Source: Catillopecten margaritatus gill symbiont (lineage in GTDB: Bacteria; Pseudomonadota; Gammaproteobacteria; PS1; Pseudothioglobaceae). From it: a stretch of DNA of 64,000 nt. The notes beneath the pieces were generated by a model that ran no database searches, was not told the DNA's origin, and worked only from the letters and a program-made list of their open reading frames with translations. Below are positions 25,191 to 35,381 of the stretch, piece after piece. Numbering within the stretch: the first letter of the stretch is position 1; every line of letters starts with the position of its first letter. The stretch spans positions 434,001-498,000 of the forward strand of contig CP138327.1 of the NCBI GenBank assembly GCA_037956075.1, given 5' to 3'. The position numbers were made by a program, and so were the translations under genes.

Positions 25191-27569
25191 ATGAAAAAAT
25201 TGGTGGTAGTAGGTTCAGGAATGAGTGCAATGAAAGTGGTTGATGAGATGTTGAAAATTGACCCAACGATGTATCAGATAACGATTATTGGGGCGGAGAC
25301 GGTGTTGCCTTATAACAGAATTATGTTGTCGCCAGTTTTGTCAGGTGAGAAAACTTTTGATGAAATTAAGACGCATGATGAGGGGTATTTTGCACAGAAT
25401 AATATCGGTTTTAAGCCAGGGTGCAAGGTAACGGCGGTGGACAGAAAAGCCAAGAATGTGACTTTGATGGATGATAAGGGTGATACAGAGATACTAGATT
25501 ACAACCGTTTGGTGTTGTGCACGGGTTCGACGCCGTTTATTTTGCCGTTGCCAGGTAAGGAATTAGAAGGGGTGGTGTCGTTTAGAGATATTTACGATGT
25601 TGAATATATGAAAGCCAATGCAAAGCAGGGCAAGAAGGTGGCAGTGATTGGCACAGGATTATTGGGGCTTGAGGCGGCGAATGGGCTGAATGAGTTGGGC
25701 TTTAATGTTACGGTAATTGGCAATATGGATTCGATTATGAATATGCAATTAGACCCTTCTTCGGGTAATTTATTGCAGAAAGTATTGGAAGAAAAGAACA
25801 TTAAATTTAAGTTAGGTGCGATTACGACGACGATTAATGGCAGTGATAAAGTTGAGTCACTTACCTTTGAAGATGGCTCGACAATGGATACCGATATGGT
25901 GGTAATGTCAGTGGGCATTGTGCCAAATGATGCTTTGGCAAAAGGCATTGGCTTGCAAACGGACAGGGGGATTATTGTCAGCGATACGATGATGACTTCG
26001 GACCCTGCGATTTATTCAGTCGGTGAATGTATTAAGCACCGTGGAATGTCGTATGGTTTAGTGGCGCCTTTGTTTGAGCAGGCGCGTGTTTGTGCTGAGC
26101 AGGTGTGTGAGGTGTCGCACCGTATGTACACGGGGTCGGATATTTCTACTAAGTTGAAAGTGTCGGGTGTGGATGTGTTTTCAGCGGGTGAGTTTGATAA
26201 TGCCGATGATGAAATAATGTGTTCAAAAGACCATGCTTTAAATACACGCAAACGCCTCTCTATTCGCGATAATAAGTTGGTGGGTGCGGTGTTGTTTGGC
26301 GATTCTACCGATGGATTATTTTATTTTGATTTGATTAAAAAACAAACGGATATTACCGAGTTGCGTAAGACTTTGTTGTTTGGCGATATTGGCGTAGATG
26401 CGGCGAGTGCGGGTGCAGGTGGCGTTGAAAAAATGGCAGATGATGAGCAAGTTTGTGGTTGTATGGGTGTGACTAAAGGCGATATTGTTAATGCCGTTGC
26501 GGGTGGTTGTGATTCGTTTGAAGCGGTGCAGGAATCCACAGGTTGTGCGACAGGGTGTGGAGGTTGTGGTTCGGTGGCGAAGCAGATATTTAGTTTTGTT
26601 TCGGGTGCGGAATTAGTGACCAAAGAGACGCTGTGTGATTGCACCGAGCATTCAACAGAAGAAGTGCGTGCCTATATTAGAGCGTTGGATAGTGTTAAAA
26701 CCATTGATGAAGTGCGCACGGAAATGGGCTTTACAAATTCTTGTGAGGGCTGTGGCGCGGCGATTAATTATTATTTATCTTCGCAGTTTAATGATGAATA
26801 TGTGCATAACGATGCCGAACGACCGCATAATGAGATGATGCACGCAAATAAGCAACGAGACGGCACTTATTCTATCGTGCCACAGATGCAAGGCGGTTTG
26901 ACAACGCCTAACGAACTCAAATCATTAGCAGAAATTGCGGTTAAATATGAAGTGCCGACGGTGAAAGTAACGGGCGGGCAGCGCATTGATTTATTGGGTA
27001 TTCCTAAGGAAAATCTGAATGATATGTGGGACGAGATTGCCGAGGCTGGAATGGAGTCGGGTTATGCGTATGGCAAGGCGACAAGAACTTGTAAGTCATG
27101 CGTTGGCACTGAGCATTGTATGATGGGAACGCAGGATTCTATGGGTTTGTCGGTGAAGATGGAAGATGCCGTTTGGTCGCACTTTATGCCGCATAAATTC
27201 AAGATGGGTGTGAGTGGCTGTCCTCGAAACTGTGCGGAAGCAACGATTAAAGATTTTGGTGTGATTTGTACCGAGAAAGGCTATGAAATTCATGTCGCAG
27301 GTGCGTGTGGTATTCGCACTAAAGCGTGTTTAAAAGACCGTTTCTTTGAGTCAGAAGCCGATGTAGTTGAATATTTAAAGGCATTTGTGCAGTTATATCG
27401 TGTTGAAGCAAACTATTTAGAGCGAGTCATGCATTTTGAGGAAAGAGTCGGTTTGGATTATATTCAGTCGCGATTAAACACCCCTGAAAAGATTAAAAAA
27501 TGGGCAGATGCTTTGCCTAAAACCATTAAAAATCCGTGGGTAACTACCGACCATAGGCAATCAGCATAA
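25191..27569 (+). CDS. nirB: assimilatory nitrite reductase large subunit (NAD(P)H)
   Basis: NirB reduces nitrite to ammonium. The 792-residue protein has an N-terminal FAD/NAD region (VVVGSGMSAMKVV, 5-17; second dinucleotide site VAVIGTGLLGLE near 149), two BFD-like [2Fe-2S] segments (CGCMGVTKGDIV and GCATGCGGCG, about 423-464; CDCTEH near 482), and the sirohaem/[4Fe-4S] domain with CKSCVG...HC near 635 and CPRNC near 676. No nirD follows directly. Expression should depend on the ANTAR leader. It is the first gene of the nitrate assimilation operon. Confidence 0.93.
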   Translation: MKKLVVVGSGMSAMKVVDEMLKIDPTMYQITIIGAETVLPYNRIMLSPVLSGEKTFDEIKTHDEGYFAQNNIGFKPGCKVTAVDRKAKNVTLMDDKGDTEILDYNRLVLCTGSTPFILPLPGKELEGVVSFRDIYDVEYMKANAKQGKKVAVIGTGLLGLEAANGLNELGFNVTVIGNMDSIMNMQLDPSSGNLLQKVLEEKNIKFKLGAITTTINGSDKVESLTFEDGSTMDTDMVVMSVGIVPNDALAKGIGLQTDRGIIVSDTMMTSDPAIYSVGECIKHRGMSYGLVAPLFEQARVCAEQVCEVSHRMYTGSDISTKLKVSGVDVFSAGEFDNADDEIMCSKDHALNTRKRLSIRDNKLVGAVLFGDSTDGLFYFDLIKKQTDITELRKTLLFGDIGVDAASAGAGGVEKMADDEQVCGCMGVTKGDIVNAVAGGCDSFEAVQESTGCATGCGGCGSVAKQIFSFVSGAELVTKETLCDCTEHSTEEVRAYIRALDSVKTIDEVRTEMGFTNSCEGCGAAINYYLSSQFNDEYVHNDAERPHNEMMHANKQRDGTYSIVPQMQGGLTTPNELKSLAEIAVKYEVPTVKVTGGQRIDLLGIPKENLNDMWDEIAEAGMESGYAYGKATRTCKSCVGTEHCMMGTQDSMGLSVKMEDAVWSHFMPHKFKMGVSGCPRNCAEATIKDFGVICTEKGYEIHVAGACGIRTKACLKDRFFESEADVVEYLKAFVQLYRVEANYLERVMHFEERVGLDYIQSRLNTPEKIKKWADALPKTIKNPWVTTDHRQSA

Positions 27570-27584
27570 AGGAGGTCTGATTTT

Positions 27585-29045
27585 ATGGAAGACAAATTAA
27601 CTCTGTTTTCATTTAAGGGCAAATATCGGATATTACATCTGACTTGGTTTGCTTTTTTTATGTCATTTGTGGTGTGGCTCAGCCTTGGGCCGATGATGCC
27701 GTTTATTCGTGAAGCGTTAGGATTAAGCGAGCAACAAGCCAAAGTTTTGCTGATTTTGAATGTGGCAATGACAATCCCAGCACGCATTGTGGTGGGGATG
27801 TTGGTGGATAAATTCGGTCCAAAAATTATGTTCACTTCGATTTTGGTATTGGGCGGATTGGTCTCTATTGCGTTTAGTTGGATGCAAACTTATGAGCAAT
27901 TAGCGTTAATGCGATTTTTGTCGGGCTTTATTGGTGCGGGTTTTGTGGTCGGTATTCGGATGATTTCGGAGTGGTTCCCTGCAAAACAAACAGGCGTTGC
28001 ACAAGGTATTTATGGCGGTTGGGGTAACTTTGGTTCTGCGGGTGCGGCGATGACTTTGCCGTTTATTGCCAGTAGTTTTGGTGGGGCTGATGGGTGGCGT
28101 TATGCGATTACGGCGGCGAGTTTGGCGGCAATTGCTTACGGAATTTTCTATTATTTCAATGTGAGCAATACGCCAAAGGGTTCCACTTATTTCAAGCCAA
28201 AAAAATCAGGGGCAATGGAAGTCAGTAGTTACGGCGATTTGGCGTTATATATTTTGATGAATGTGCCTTTGTATCTCGCTTTGTCGCTAATGACTTGGAA
28301 GTTGGGCGATGAAAATATGATTACCACAACGGTAGAGTTCACAGTGTTTGCGATATTAGCAGGGTTGTTTGTTGCACAAGCATGGAAAACTTGGCAGGTG
28401 AATATCGGACATTTAAAACAAGGCGTGCCGAAGCAACATCAGTATAAATTTAAGCAAGTAGCTATTTTAAACTGGGCATATTTTGTCACTTTTGGCACAG
28501 AATTGGCAGTGGTTTCAGTGTTGGCTATGTTTTATGTCGATTGGTTTGCTTTGGACAAAATCACGGCAGCTCTGTTGGCAGGGATTTATCCATTTATCAA
28601 TTTATTTGCCCGCCCAGGTGGAGGCTGGTTGAGTGATAAATTTGGTCGGAAGATTGTTTTAATGATTACTTTTGCGGGCGTTACTTTGAGTTTCTTGGCA
28701 TTAGGCACAGTTGAAAAATCATGGTCTATTTATTCCGTGATTGGATTAACGATTGCAGGCGGTATCTTTTCCAAGGCAGGCTCAGGTGCGATTTTTGCAA
28801 TGGTGCCGTTGATTCAAAGACGACTCACAGGGCAGATTGCAGGGATGACAGGGGCATTTGGCAATGTCGGTGCGGTGATGTTTTTAACCGTAAATTCTTT
28901 GGTGGATTATGACCAATTCTTTATGTTAATCAGTATTATGAGCGGTATTGTATTGGTGCTGATTATCGTGATTTTGAAAGAACCGAAAGGGCATATGACA
29001 GAGATTTTAGACGACGGCACAGTGGAAATAATTAAGTTGAATTAA
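27585..29045 (+). CDS. nasA: nitrate/nitrite transporter, NarK/NasA-type MFS
   Basis: The 486-residue protein is a twelve-helix major-facilitator transporter. Nitrate signature segments are visible: GGWGNFGSAGAAMTLPF near 146 and GAFGNVGAVMFLT near 425, both with the Gly/Asn pattern of NarK proteins. It starts 15 bp after nirB with the near-perfect ribosome site AAAGGAGGT. It would import nitrate for the reductase encoded downstream. Confidence 0.93.
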   Translation: MEDKLTLFSFKGKYRILHLTWFAFFMSFVVWLSLGPMMPFIREALGLSEQQAKVLLILNVAMTIPARIVVGMLVDKFGPKIMFTSILVLGGLVSIAFSWMQTYEQLALMRFLSGFIGAGFVVGIRMISEWFPAKQTGVAQGIYGGWGNFGSAGAAMTLPFIASSFGGADGWRYAITAASLAAIAYGIFYYFNVSNTPKGSTYFKPKKSGAMEVSSYGDLALYILMNVPLYLALSLMTWKLGDENMITTTVEFTVFAILAGLFVAQAWKTWQVNIGHLKQGVPKQHQYKFKQVAILNWAYFVTFGTELAVVSVLAMFYVDWFALDKITAALLAGIYPFINLFARPGGGWLSDKFGRKIVLMITFAGVTLSFLALGTVEKSWSIYSVIGLTIAGGIFSKAGSGAIFAMVPLIQRRLTGQIAGMTGAFGNVGAVMFLTVNSLVDYDQFFMLISIMSGIVLVLIIVILKEPKGHMTEILDDGTVEIIKLN

Positions 29046-29049
29046 AAAA

Positions 29050-30747
29050 ATGAAAGCACTAAAACTCACCATTAATTCTCACTCTATCGCAGGTATCAAA
29101 CCTGAAAATCAAGATAATTGTGCCTATTACATACCCGATGACCAAGCGTTAGAATACAAGGGCATCACCAGCGTAATGGCGGATGGCGTCAGTGCATCGG
29201 CGAGGGCAAAAGAAGCCAGTAGTTGTTGTGTCAAGAGTTTTTTGAGTGATTATTATTCCACGCCCGATTCTTGGAGCACCGAGCATTCAGCGGTAAAAGT
29301 AATTTCGGCGTTGAATAATTGGCTATATTCGCAATCTGTGCGCGATGGTGAAGAATCTTCAATGTTGTCAACACTCAGTGTTTTGATTGCAAAATCAAAT
29401 ACGGTGCATATTTTCCATGTCGGTGATTCACGGATTTATCGCTATCGTAGCGGCGTTTTAGAGCAATTGACCAAAGACCATGTGCTGAATGTTAACAAGC
29501 AAAAAGCGTATTTATCAAGGGCAATTGGCTTTGATTTAAAAGTCAGCGTTGATTATCAAACCTTTGATATGCACCCGCAGGATTTATTTTTATTGACCAC
29601 GGATGGCGTGCATGATGTTTTGGACAAAGACACTTTACAAGGGTATTTAAGTCAAAAAATGTCTTGTGAAGCGTTAGTAAAAAAGGCGTTGGAAGCAGGT
29701 TCTGAGGATAATATTTCAGCGATGATTTGTCAGGTTGAGCAATTGCCTGAGAAGAATTTGGATGAGGCTTTTGATGAATTAACCCAAAAACCCGTCCCCC
29801 CTGATTTAGAAAAAGGCATGAAAATTAACGGTTTTGAGATAGACTCGCTGTTGGTGTCTAGTGTCAAAATTCAACTCTATTTGGCAAAAAATATTGATAC
29901 AGGTGAGTTGGTTGCACTCAAAACCCCATCGGTTAATTTTGAAGACAATGCCCAGTATTTGCAGTATTTTATGTATGAACAATGGGTTGGGCAACGCATT
30001 CAAAGCCCAAATGTGGTTAAAATTCATAAGTCAAATGCACACGATAAATTCCTTGCTTATGCGATGGAATATATCAAAGGACAGACGCTACGAGAGTGGA
30101 TGGATGAAAATCCATCGCCAGATATGGGTGTGGTTTTGAGTATCGTTAAGCAGATTATTAGCGGTATTCGTGCGTTTCACAGGCAAGAAATGTTGCATTG
30201 TGATTTGAAGCCAGAAAACATTATGATTGACGAAATAGGGCAAGTAAAACTGATTGATTTTGGCGCAGCACGCATCGCAGGTGTGGCAGAATTACTCAGC
30301 CCGATTGACATCAGTCATAATCAAGGCTCGCAAGGCTACACTGCCCCCGAAGTGATTTTACAAAATGAAGTATCGCAAGCATCAGACCAGTTTAGTTTGG
30401 GTGCGATTGTGTATGAAATGTTGGCAGGGTGTGTGCCTTATGAGGATAAATTAGACAGAAATTTGAGCGATAAAAAACTGGATAAAATGACCTATGATTC
30501 CATTTTAAAACACGACCCTCATGTACCGATTTGGATTGATGGGGCAGTGCAAAAAGCCTGTTGTTTAAATAAGGCAGAACGCTACGAAGTATTGAGTGAA
30601 TTTTTGTATGATTTATCACATCCAAATCAGGCGTTATTCACCGCAAAAGAAGGGGTAAAACCTGAGGTATTGTTGAAAAAATATCGTTTATTAATTGCTT
30701 TGTCATTTGCACTTAATATTGTATTGTTATTATTACTGGTTCGTTAG
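29050..30747 (+). CDS. PP2C phosphatase-Ser/Thr protein kinase fusion, membrane-anchored
   Basis: The first 240 residues form a PP2C-type phosphatase (SHSIAGIKPENQDN, VMADGVS, VGDSRIYRY, LLTTDGVHD, GSEDNISAMI). Residues of about 260-530 form a eukaryotic-like kinase with HCDLKPENIM, LIDFGAARI and GYTAPEV. One C-terminal membrane helix (LLIALSFALNIVLLLLLVR) anchors it. Genes of this type recur next to nitrate transporters and assimilatory nitrate reductases in proteobacteria, so control of nitrate uptake is a reasonable inference; the substrate is unknown. Confidence 0.9.
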   Translation: MKALKLTINSHSIAGIKPENQDNCAYYIPDDQALEYKGITSVMADGVSASARAKEASSCCVKSFLSDYYSTPDSWSTEHSAVKVISALNNWLYSQSVRDGEESSMLSTLSVLIAKSNTVHIFHVGDSRIYRYRSGVLEQLTKDHVLNVNKQKAYLSRAIGFDLKVSVDYQTFDMHPQDLFLLTTDGVHDVLDKDTLQGYLSQKMSCEALVKKALEAGSEDNISAMICQVEQLPEKNLDEAFDELTQKPVPPDLEKGMKINGFEIDSLLVSSVKIQLYLAKNIDTGELVALKTPSVNFEDNAQYLQYFMYEQWVGQRIQSPNVVKIHKSNAHDKFLAYAMEYIKGQTLREWMDENPSPDMGVVLSIVKQIISGIRAFHRQEMLHCDLKPENIMIDEIGQVKLIDFGAARIAGVAELLSPIDISHNQGSQGYTAPEVILQNEVSQASDQFSLGAIVYEMLAGCVPYEDKLDRNLSDKKLDKMTYDSILKHDPHVPIWIDGAVQKACCLNKAERYEVLSEFLYDLSHPNQALFTAKEGVKPEVLLKKYRLLIALSFALNIVLLLLLVR

Positions 30748-30755
30748 GAGCGTAT

Positions 30756-32960
30756 ATGTTATTTGGACGAGGGCAAAAAAACCCGATAAAAATCACCGAT
30801 AAAAAAATTAAAGAATGGAAATATGCCACTTGTGGATATTGTTCTACAGGTTGCTCTATTGAAGTTGGCTTTAATGAAGAAGGCAAGGCTGTTTCCTCTC
30901 GTGGCGTGGCAGGTGCGGATGTTAATCGAGGAAAATTGTGCCTTAAAGGCATTATGGAGCACGAATTATTTGACTCAGTAGGGCGGGGCGATAAGCCACT
31001 CATTCGTAACCATTGGCACGAAGATTTTGCTCAAACTAATTGGGATGAGGCTTTAGATGCCAGCGCCAAAGGCTTGAAAGCAGTGCAAGAAAAATACGGA
31101 CGCGATTCAATCGCCATCATTTCTACGGGGCAAATGTTAACGGAAGAATTTTATACCTTGGGTAAACTCACCCGTGGATTGATTGGCACCAATAATTATG
31201 ACGGCAATACCACGCTGTGCATGGCATCAGCCGTATCGGGTTACAAACGCTCGTTTGGCTCCGACGGTCCACCTGGGTGTTATGAGGATTTTGAGCATAC
31301 AGATTGCTTGATTGCTTGGGGTTCAAACTTACCAGAGCAACACCCGATTATTTATTGGCGCATGAAAGAAGCGCAAGAAAAACGCAAATTTCCACTGATT
31401 GTGGTTGACCCACGGGTAACGATGTTGGCACAAAATGCTGATATTCATCTGCCGATTACACCAGGAACGGATGTGGTGCTGATGAATGCGTTGATGTATG
31501 TGATTTTTGATGAAAATTTGCAAGATATGCATTATATCGAAGCAAATACCAACGGTTTTGAAGAACTTAAAGCAGAAACGGATAAGTATGACCCAGTAAC
31601 GGCAAGCAAAATTTGCGGCATTGATGAAGATACTATCCGTGTTGTGGCACGAATTTTTGCCAATGCAGGGGCAGCAATGCAGATTTGGACGATGGGCATT
31701 AACCAGTCCACACACGGCTCCGATGGGGTGGTTGGCATTAATAATTTAGCGTTAATTACGGGTAATATTGGCAAACCAGGTGGCACCAGTTTGTCCATTA
31801 CAGGGCAGTGTAATGCAATGGGGACACGCGAATGGTCAAGTTGTTCGGGTTTGCCAAACCATCGTTTTTTGGAAAATGAAGGCGACCGTGAGGACATTGC
31901 AAAATTTTGGAACATTGATGTGGATTTTTTGCCGAAAAAGCGCGGTATGTTTCAAACAGATATTTATCATGCGATTGAAACAGGTGAAATTAAAGGGCTA
32001 TGGCTGATTGCGACCAATCCACTTTCCTCGTTACCAAACACAGCACGGGTGCGTAAAGCCATGGAAAAATTAGAATTTTGCGTGGTGCAAGATTGCTATG
32101 CTGACTCGGAAAGTAACCAATATGCCAATGTATTTTTACCCGCAGGCACTTGGGCGGAAAAATCGGGCGTAATGACCAATACTGAACGCAGAGTGAATTT
32201 GGTCAAGCCTATTATTGAGCCGATTGGTGATTCTAAGCCTGATTTTTGGATTTTTAATGAAATGGCAAAACGCTTTAATACCGAAGGCAAAGTGAATTTC
32301 CCCGACACTTCAGAAGCGGTGTTTGAAGAAATGAAAGGGCTTTCAAAAGGGCGTTTGTGCGATATTTCGGGAATGAGTTACGACAAAATTGAAAAAAATA
32401 ACGGCATCCAATGGCCTTATACCGAGGAAAATGTCAAAAATTCAGAACCACCTCCACAGGGCGGTAAGCGTATTTATACCGAAACTGCCACTTTTCGATA
32501 TGCAGACGGCAAAGCAAAATTAATCCCTTTGCCGTTCGTTGATAACAACGAAGTGCCTGATGAAAAATACCCGATTTGGTTGAATACAGGGCGTTTGATT
32601 GAGCATTGGCATGGTCGCACCAAGACGGGAAAAATTGCCAATAATAACAAGTTTAGCCCAATTCCATTTATTGAAATTAACCCAGATTTAGCATTTGATA
32701 TGGACATTGAAAACGGGCATTATGTGCGTTTGGTGTCGCGTCGTTCGGATGCGATTGTGATGGCAAAATTCACCAATAGGGTGGGTAAAAATATGGTGTT
32801 TTTGCCGTTCCATTTTCATGATTGTGCCAATCGTCTAACTTTGGGATTATTAGACCCACACTCTCGCCAACCCGCTTACAAGCAACAAGCGATTAGAATT
32901 GAAAAAATTAAAGACCAAAAATCAGCCGCCAAACTCAGCATGGAAATGCGACAATTTTAG
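30756..32960 (+). CDS. nasC: assimilatory nitrate reductase catalytic subunit (Mo-bisMGD)
   Basis: The 734-residue enzyme binds a [4Fe-4S] cluster through CGYCSTGC...GKLCLKG (about 25-65) and Mo-bisMGD. The segment TLCMASAVSGYKRSFG with a Cys as probable Mo ligand and GSDGPPGCYEDF is typical of NasA/NarB nitrate reductases. No Tat signal is visible, so it should be cytoplasmic. Unlike many NasC proteins it has no extra C-terminal [2Fe-2S] domain; electrons probably arrive through the FeS/membrane protein encoded next. Confidence 0.92.
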   Translation: MLFGRGQKNPIKITDKKIKEWKYATCGYCSTGCSIEVGFNEEGKAVSSRGVAGADVNRGKLCLKGIMEHELFDSVGRGDKPLIRNHWHEDFAQTNWDEALDASAKGLKAVQEKYGRDSIAIISTGQMLTEEFYTLGKLTRGLIGTNNYDGNTTLCMASAVSGYKRSFGSDGPPGCYEDFEHTDCLIAWGSNLPEQHPIIYWRMKEAQEKRKFPLIVVDPRVTMLAQNADIHLPITPGTDVVLMNALMYVIFDENLQDMHYIEANTNGFEELKAETDKYDPVTASKICGIDEDTIRVVARIFANAGAAMQIWTMGINQSTHGSDGVVGINNLALITGNIGKPGGTSLSITGQCNAMGTREWSSCSGLPNHRFLENEGDREDIAKFWNIDVDFLPKKRGMFQTDIYHAIETGEIKGLWLIATNPLSSLPNTARVRKAMEKLEFCVVQDCYADSESNQYANVFLPAGTWAEKSGVMTNTERRVNLVKPIIEPIGDSKPDFWIFNEMAKRFNTEGKVNFPDTSEAVFEEMKGLSKGRLCDISGMSYDKIEKNNGIQWPYTEENVKNSEPPPQGGKRIYTETATFRYADGKAKLIPLPFVDNNEVPDEKYPIWLNTGRLIEHWHGRTKTGKIANNNKFSPIPFIEINPDLAFDMDIENGHYVRLVSRRSDAIVMAKFTNRVGKNMVFLPFHFHDCANRLTLGLLDPHSRQPAYKQQAIRIEKIKDQKSAAKLSMEMRQF

Positions 32961-32971
32961 AGGATAAAAAA

Positions 32972-34819
32972 ATGTTTAATGTAAGAAGTGATGAGCCAAA
33001 ATATGCGTTTTTGTGGGACAAAGAGACCCAAAGTGAAAACTGTTATGGCGACAAAATTGAAACTGTTACTAAGGAAGATATTCGCCGAGAAGTGAGCTTA
33101 AATATTAATGATAGCGGCGAAATTGGCGAAAATCCAAATCGTTACAAACAACACGGATTTTATTTTAACGCCGATAACTGCATCGGTTGCCACGCTTGCG
33201 AATCTGCCTGTAGTGAAAAAAACGATGTGCCCTCGCATTTAGCCTTTCGCTCAGTCGGTTTTGTTGAGGGTGGCACTTACCCAGATTACCAACGCCTTAA
33301 CATCTCTATGGCGTGTAATCATTGCGACGACCCAGTCTGTCTTAAAGGTTGCCCAACTCGTGCTTACACCAAATTTGCAGAATACGGCGCAGTATTGCAA
33401 GACCCTGATATTTGTTTTGGTTGTGGTTATTGCACTTGGGTTTGCCCTTATAACGCCCCGCAACTCGACCCTGTGAAAGGGCAGGTAAGCAAATGCAATA
33501 TGTGCGTGGATAGATTAGAAGTGGGTTTAAAGCCCGCCTGTGTCGCTGCTTGTTTGGGCAATGCACTCGATTTTGGCGTGGTTGAAAGTGTGCCTGAAAA
33601 TCGTGAACAAGCCAAAACTGCCATCCCAGGTTTCCCCACCACCGACATCACTCACCCCAATATTCGTTTTCAACAAACCAAAAACACACAACGAGATATG
33701 GTGCGACCTGACGGTATGCCAGTGAAGTATCACAAGCAAGATGATGGTAATTTTAAATCAACATTAGACGACAAAAAACAATCAACTCAAAAGAAATGGG
33801 GCTTAAAAAAACTCTTGCATTCACACGAAAATGCCCACGCAATTTTTACCCTCTTCGCACAAGCCGTGATGGGTGCAACGCTTTGGCTAATGGCAATGGA
33901 TGTTTTTAATATCATCAAAATACCCAGCATTTTTATGGTGAGCGTATTGCTGATTTTATTAGGCTACGGCTTGTTTAAACTCAATATGCACCTCGGCAAA
34001 CCACAATTTTTCTACCGTGGTTTTTACAACCTCAAACACTCCCCAGTAAGTCGTGAAATTGCAGGCGTTAGTTTGTTTTTTGGCGGTTTAATGATGATAC
34101 TTGCCGTGCAATTATTATCCTTAGATTTGTTATTACCCCTAGTTTACGCCATCACTTTCTTCGGCTTCGCATTAGGCTCATATTATATGATGAAACTCTA
34201 CCTCATCCCCGCCCGCCCGTTTTGGAATCATTGGCAAACAGGCACCGCATTCTACGGCACAATATTGAGTTTAGGCAGTCTGTTATTCGCTCTATTATTG
34301 TCAATTTTTGCTATCCCTTATAGCATACTGACCAACATTGCCATGGTCGCAATAATCGGTTTAATGATTGAAGTCGTCGGTTTAATTGCCCACAAAAAAG
34401 CCAATCAAGAAACAGGTGAAAGCCAAGCATCAGCCTTCATACAAAGCACCACCTTTGGCAAAACAGAAAGACTGCGCTACACCTTGCTCGGCATCAATAT
34501 ATTGCTAATGCTAGCATTGATGCGCTACCCAAGCCTTTGGTTATTAATACTCAGTTTTGTAAGCATCAGCGTATCCGTCTATTTAGGCAGAATTTTATTC
34601 TACGCCGTCGTCATCCCAACCACAATGCCTGGTGCCTTCTTTTGGAAAAATGACCAATTCAAACAACACGCCATCGAAACTGGACTCTCCGATATGCCTC
34701 AAATGGGCGTTATGCCAGAGCGTCATCATAAATTTGATGTCAGCGCCTTAATCAAAGTAATCAAAAACACCAACATTAAAGCAATATCCACTCAATTTAA
34801 ATCAATCATCAAAGGATAA
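32972..34819 (+). CDS. FeS electron-transfer / membrane-anchor fusion (DmsB-DmsC-like)
   Basis: The N-terminal 240 residues carry four cysteine clusters of a DmsB-type ferredoxin (CIGCHACESAC, CNHCDDPVC, CFGCGYCTWVC, CNMCVDRL). After a linker with charged residues the C-terminal part (about 290-600) has about eight membrane helices like DmsC, a quinol-binding anchor. The two are usually separate proteins. It starts 12 bp after the nitrate reductase gene, so it probably delivers electrons from the quinol pool to that enzyme; this partnership is inferred from the operon. Confidence 0.88.
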   Translation: MFNVRSDEPKYAFLWDKETQSENCYGDKIETVTKEDIRREVSLNINDSGEIGENPNRYKQHGFYFNADNCIGCHACESACSEKNDVPSHLAFRSVGFVEGGTYPDYQRLNISMACNHCDDPVCLKGCPTRAYTKFAEYGAVLQDPDICFGCGYCTWVCPYNAPQLDPVKGQVSKCNMCVDRLEVGLKPACVAACLGNALDFGVVESVPENREQAKTAIPGFPTTDITHPNIRFQQTKNTQRDMVRPDGMPVKYHKQDDGNFKSTLDDKKQSTQKKWGLKKLLHSHENAHAIFTLFAQAVMGATLWLMAMDVFNIIKIPSIFMVSVLLILLGYGLFKLNMHLGKPQFFYRGFYNLKHSPVSREIAGVSLFFGGLMMILAVQLLSLDLLLPLVYAITFFGFALGSYYMMKLYLIPARPFWNHWQTGTAFYGTILSLGSLLFALLLSIFAIPYSILTNIAMVAIIGLMIEVVGLIAHKKANQETGESQASAFIQSTTFGKTERLRYTLLGINILLMLALMRYPSLWLLILSFVSISVSVYLGRILFYAVVIPTTMPGAFFWKNDQFKQHAIETGLSDMPQMGVMPERHHKFDVSALIKVIKNTNIKAISTQFKSIIKG

Positions 34820-34822
34820 AAA

Positions 34823-35158
34823 ATGGAAATAGACGGCAACAACATTGAATTAGACAGCGAAGGATATTTAACCGAACCCGACCAATGGACACCCAACACA
34901 GCCCTTGAATTGGCAAAATTAGAAAACCTAGAATTAACCGACGAACACTGGATGATACTCAATTTAATGCGCAATTTCTACAACGAAGAGGGCGTTATCC
35001 CCGATGTTCGCCACATTTTCAAACAAATGGGCGTAGATTTAAACATCAGCAAAAAAGAAGCCAAAGCCAAACTATTCACCTTATTCCCCTACGGCTATGT
35101 GCAACAAGCCTGCAAAATCTCAGGCATGCGTCGCCCTAGAGGTTGGAGTACGGGTTGA
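34823..35158 (+). CDS. DsrC/TusE-family protein lacking the penultimate cysteine
   Basis: This 111-residue protein has the DsrC/TusE fold markers (GYLTEPDQWTPNTALELA; LTDEHWMILNLMRNFY). DsrC has two C-terminal cysteines and TusE has the penultimate one. Here the inner Cys is kept (QQACKISG) but the chain continues MRRPRGWSTG, with Trp where the penultimate Cys would be. Such a protein cannot form the intramolecular disulfide of DsrC. It starts 3 bp after the FeS/membrane gene, so it belongs to the nitrate operon; a regulatory or sulfur-carrier role is unproven. Confidence 0.85.
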   Translation: MEIDGNNIELDSEGYLTEPDQWTPNTALELAKLENLELTDEHWMILNLMRNFYNEEGVIPDVRHIFKQMGVDLNISKKEAKAKLFTLFPYGYVQQACKISGMRRPRGWSTG

Positions 35159-35214
35159 AATAAAAATAAGAGAAATCGTTCCTGACATATTTATAAGCAC
35201 AACCCACCCGTTGT

Positions 35215-35297
35215 ATTATTTCTCGCATTTGTTAAATGATCGGTTTTTTTATCTGCTATCATATGCTCGTTGAATTTGAATTCTGTATGATTTTTTT
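35215..35297. repeat. left-end repeat, copy 2 (83 bp)
   Basis: This is the second copy of the segment at 14025-14106: it has the same TTTCTCGCATTTGTT and CGTTGAATTTGAATTCTGT blocks in the same order and orientation. It lies 85 bp before the DNA methyltransferase start, and could carry its promoter. Confidence 0.85.
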
Positions 35298-35381
35298 ATA
35301 AAAAAATTATATCCAGTCAAAATAGTTAAAAATAAGGGATAATAGTTATTAAGTATGCTTATCTACTATCTGGGGTGAAAA

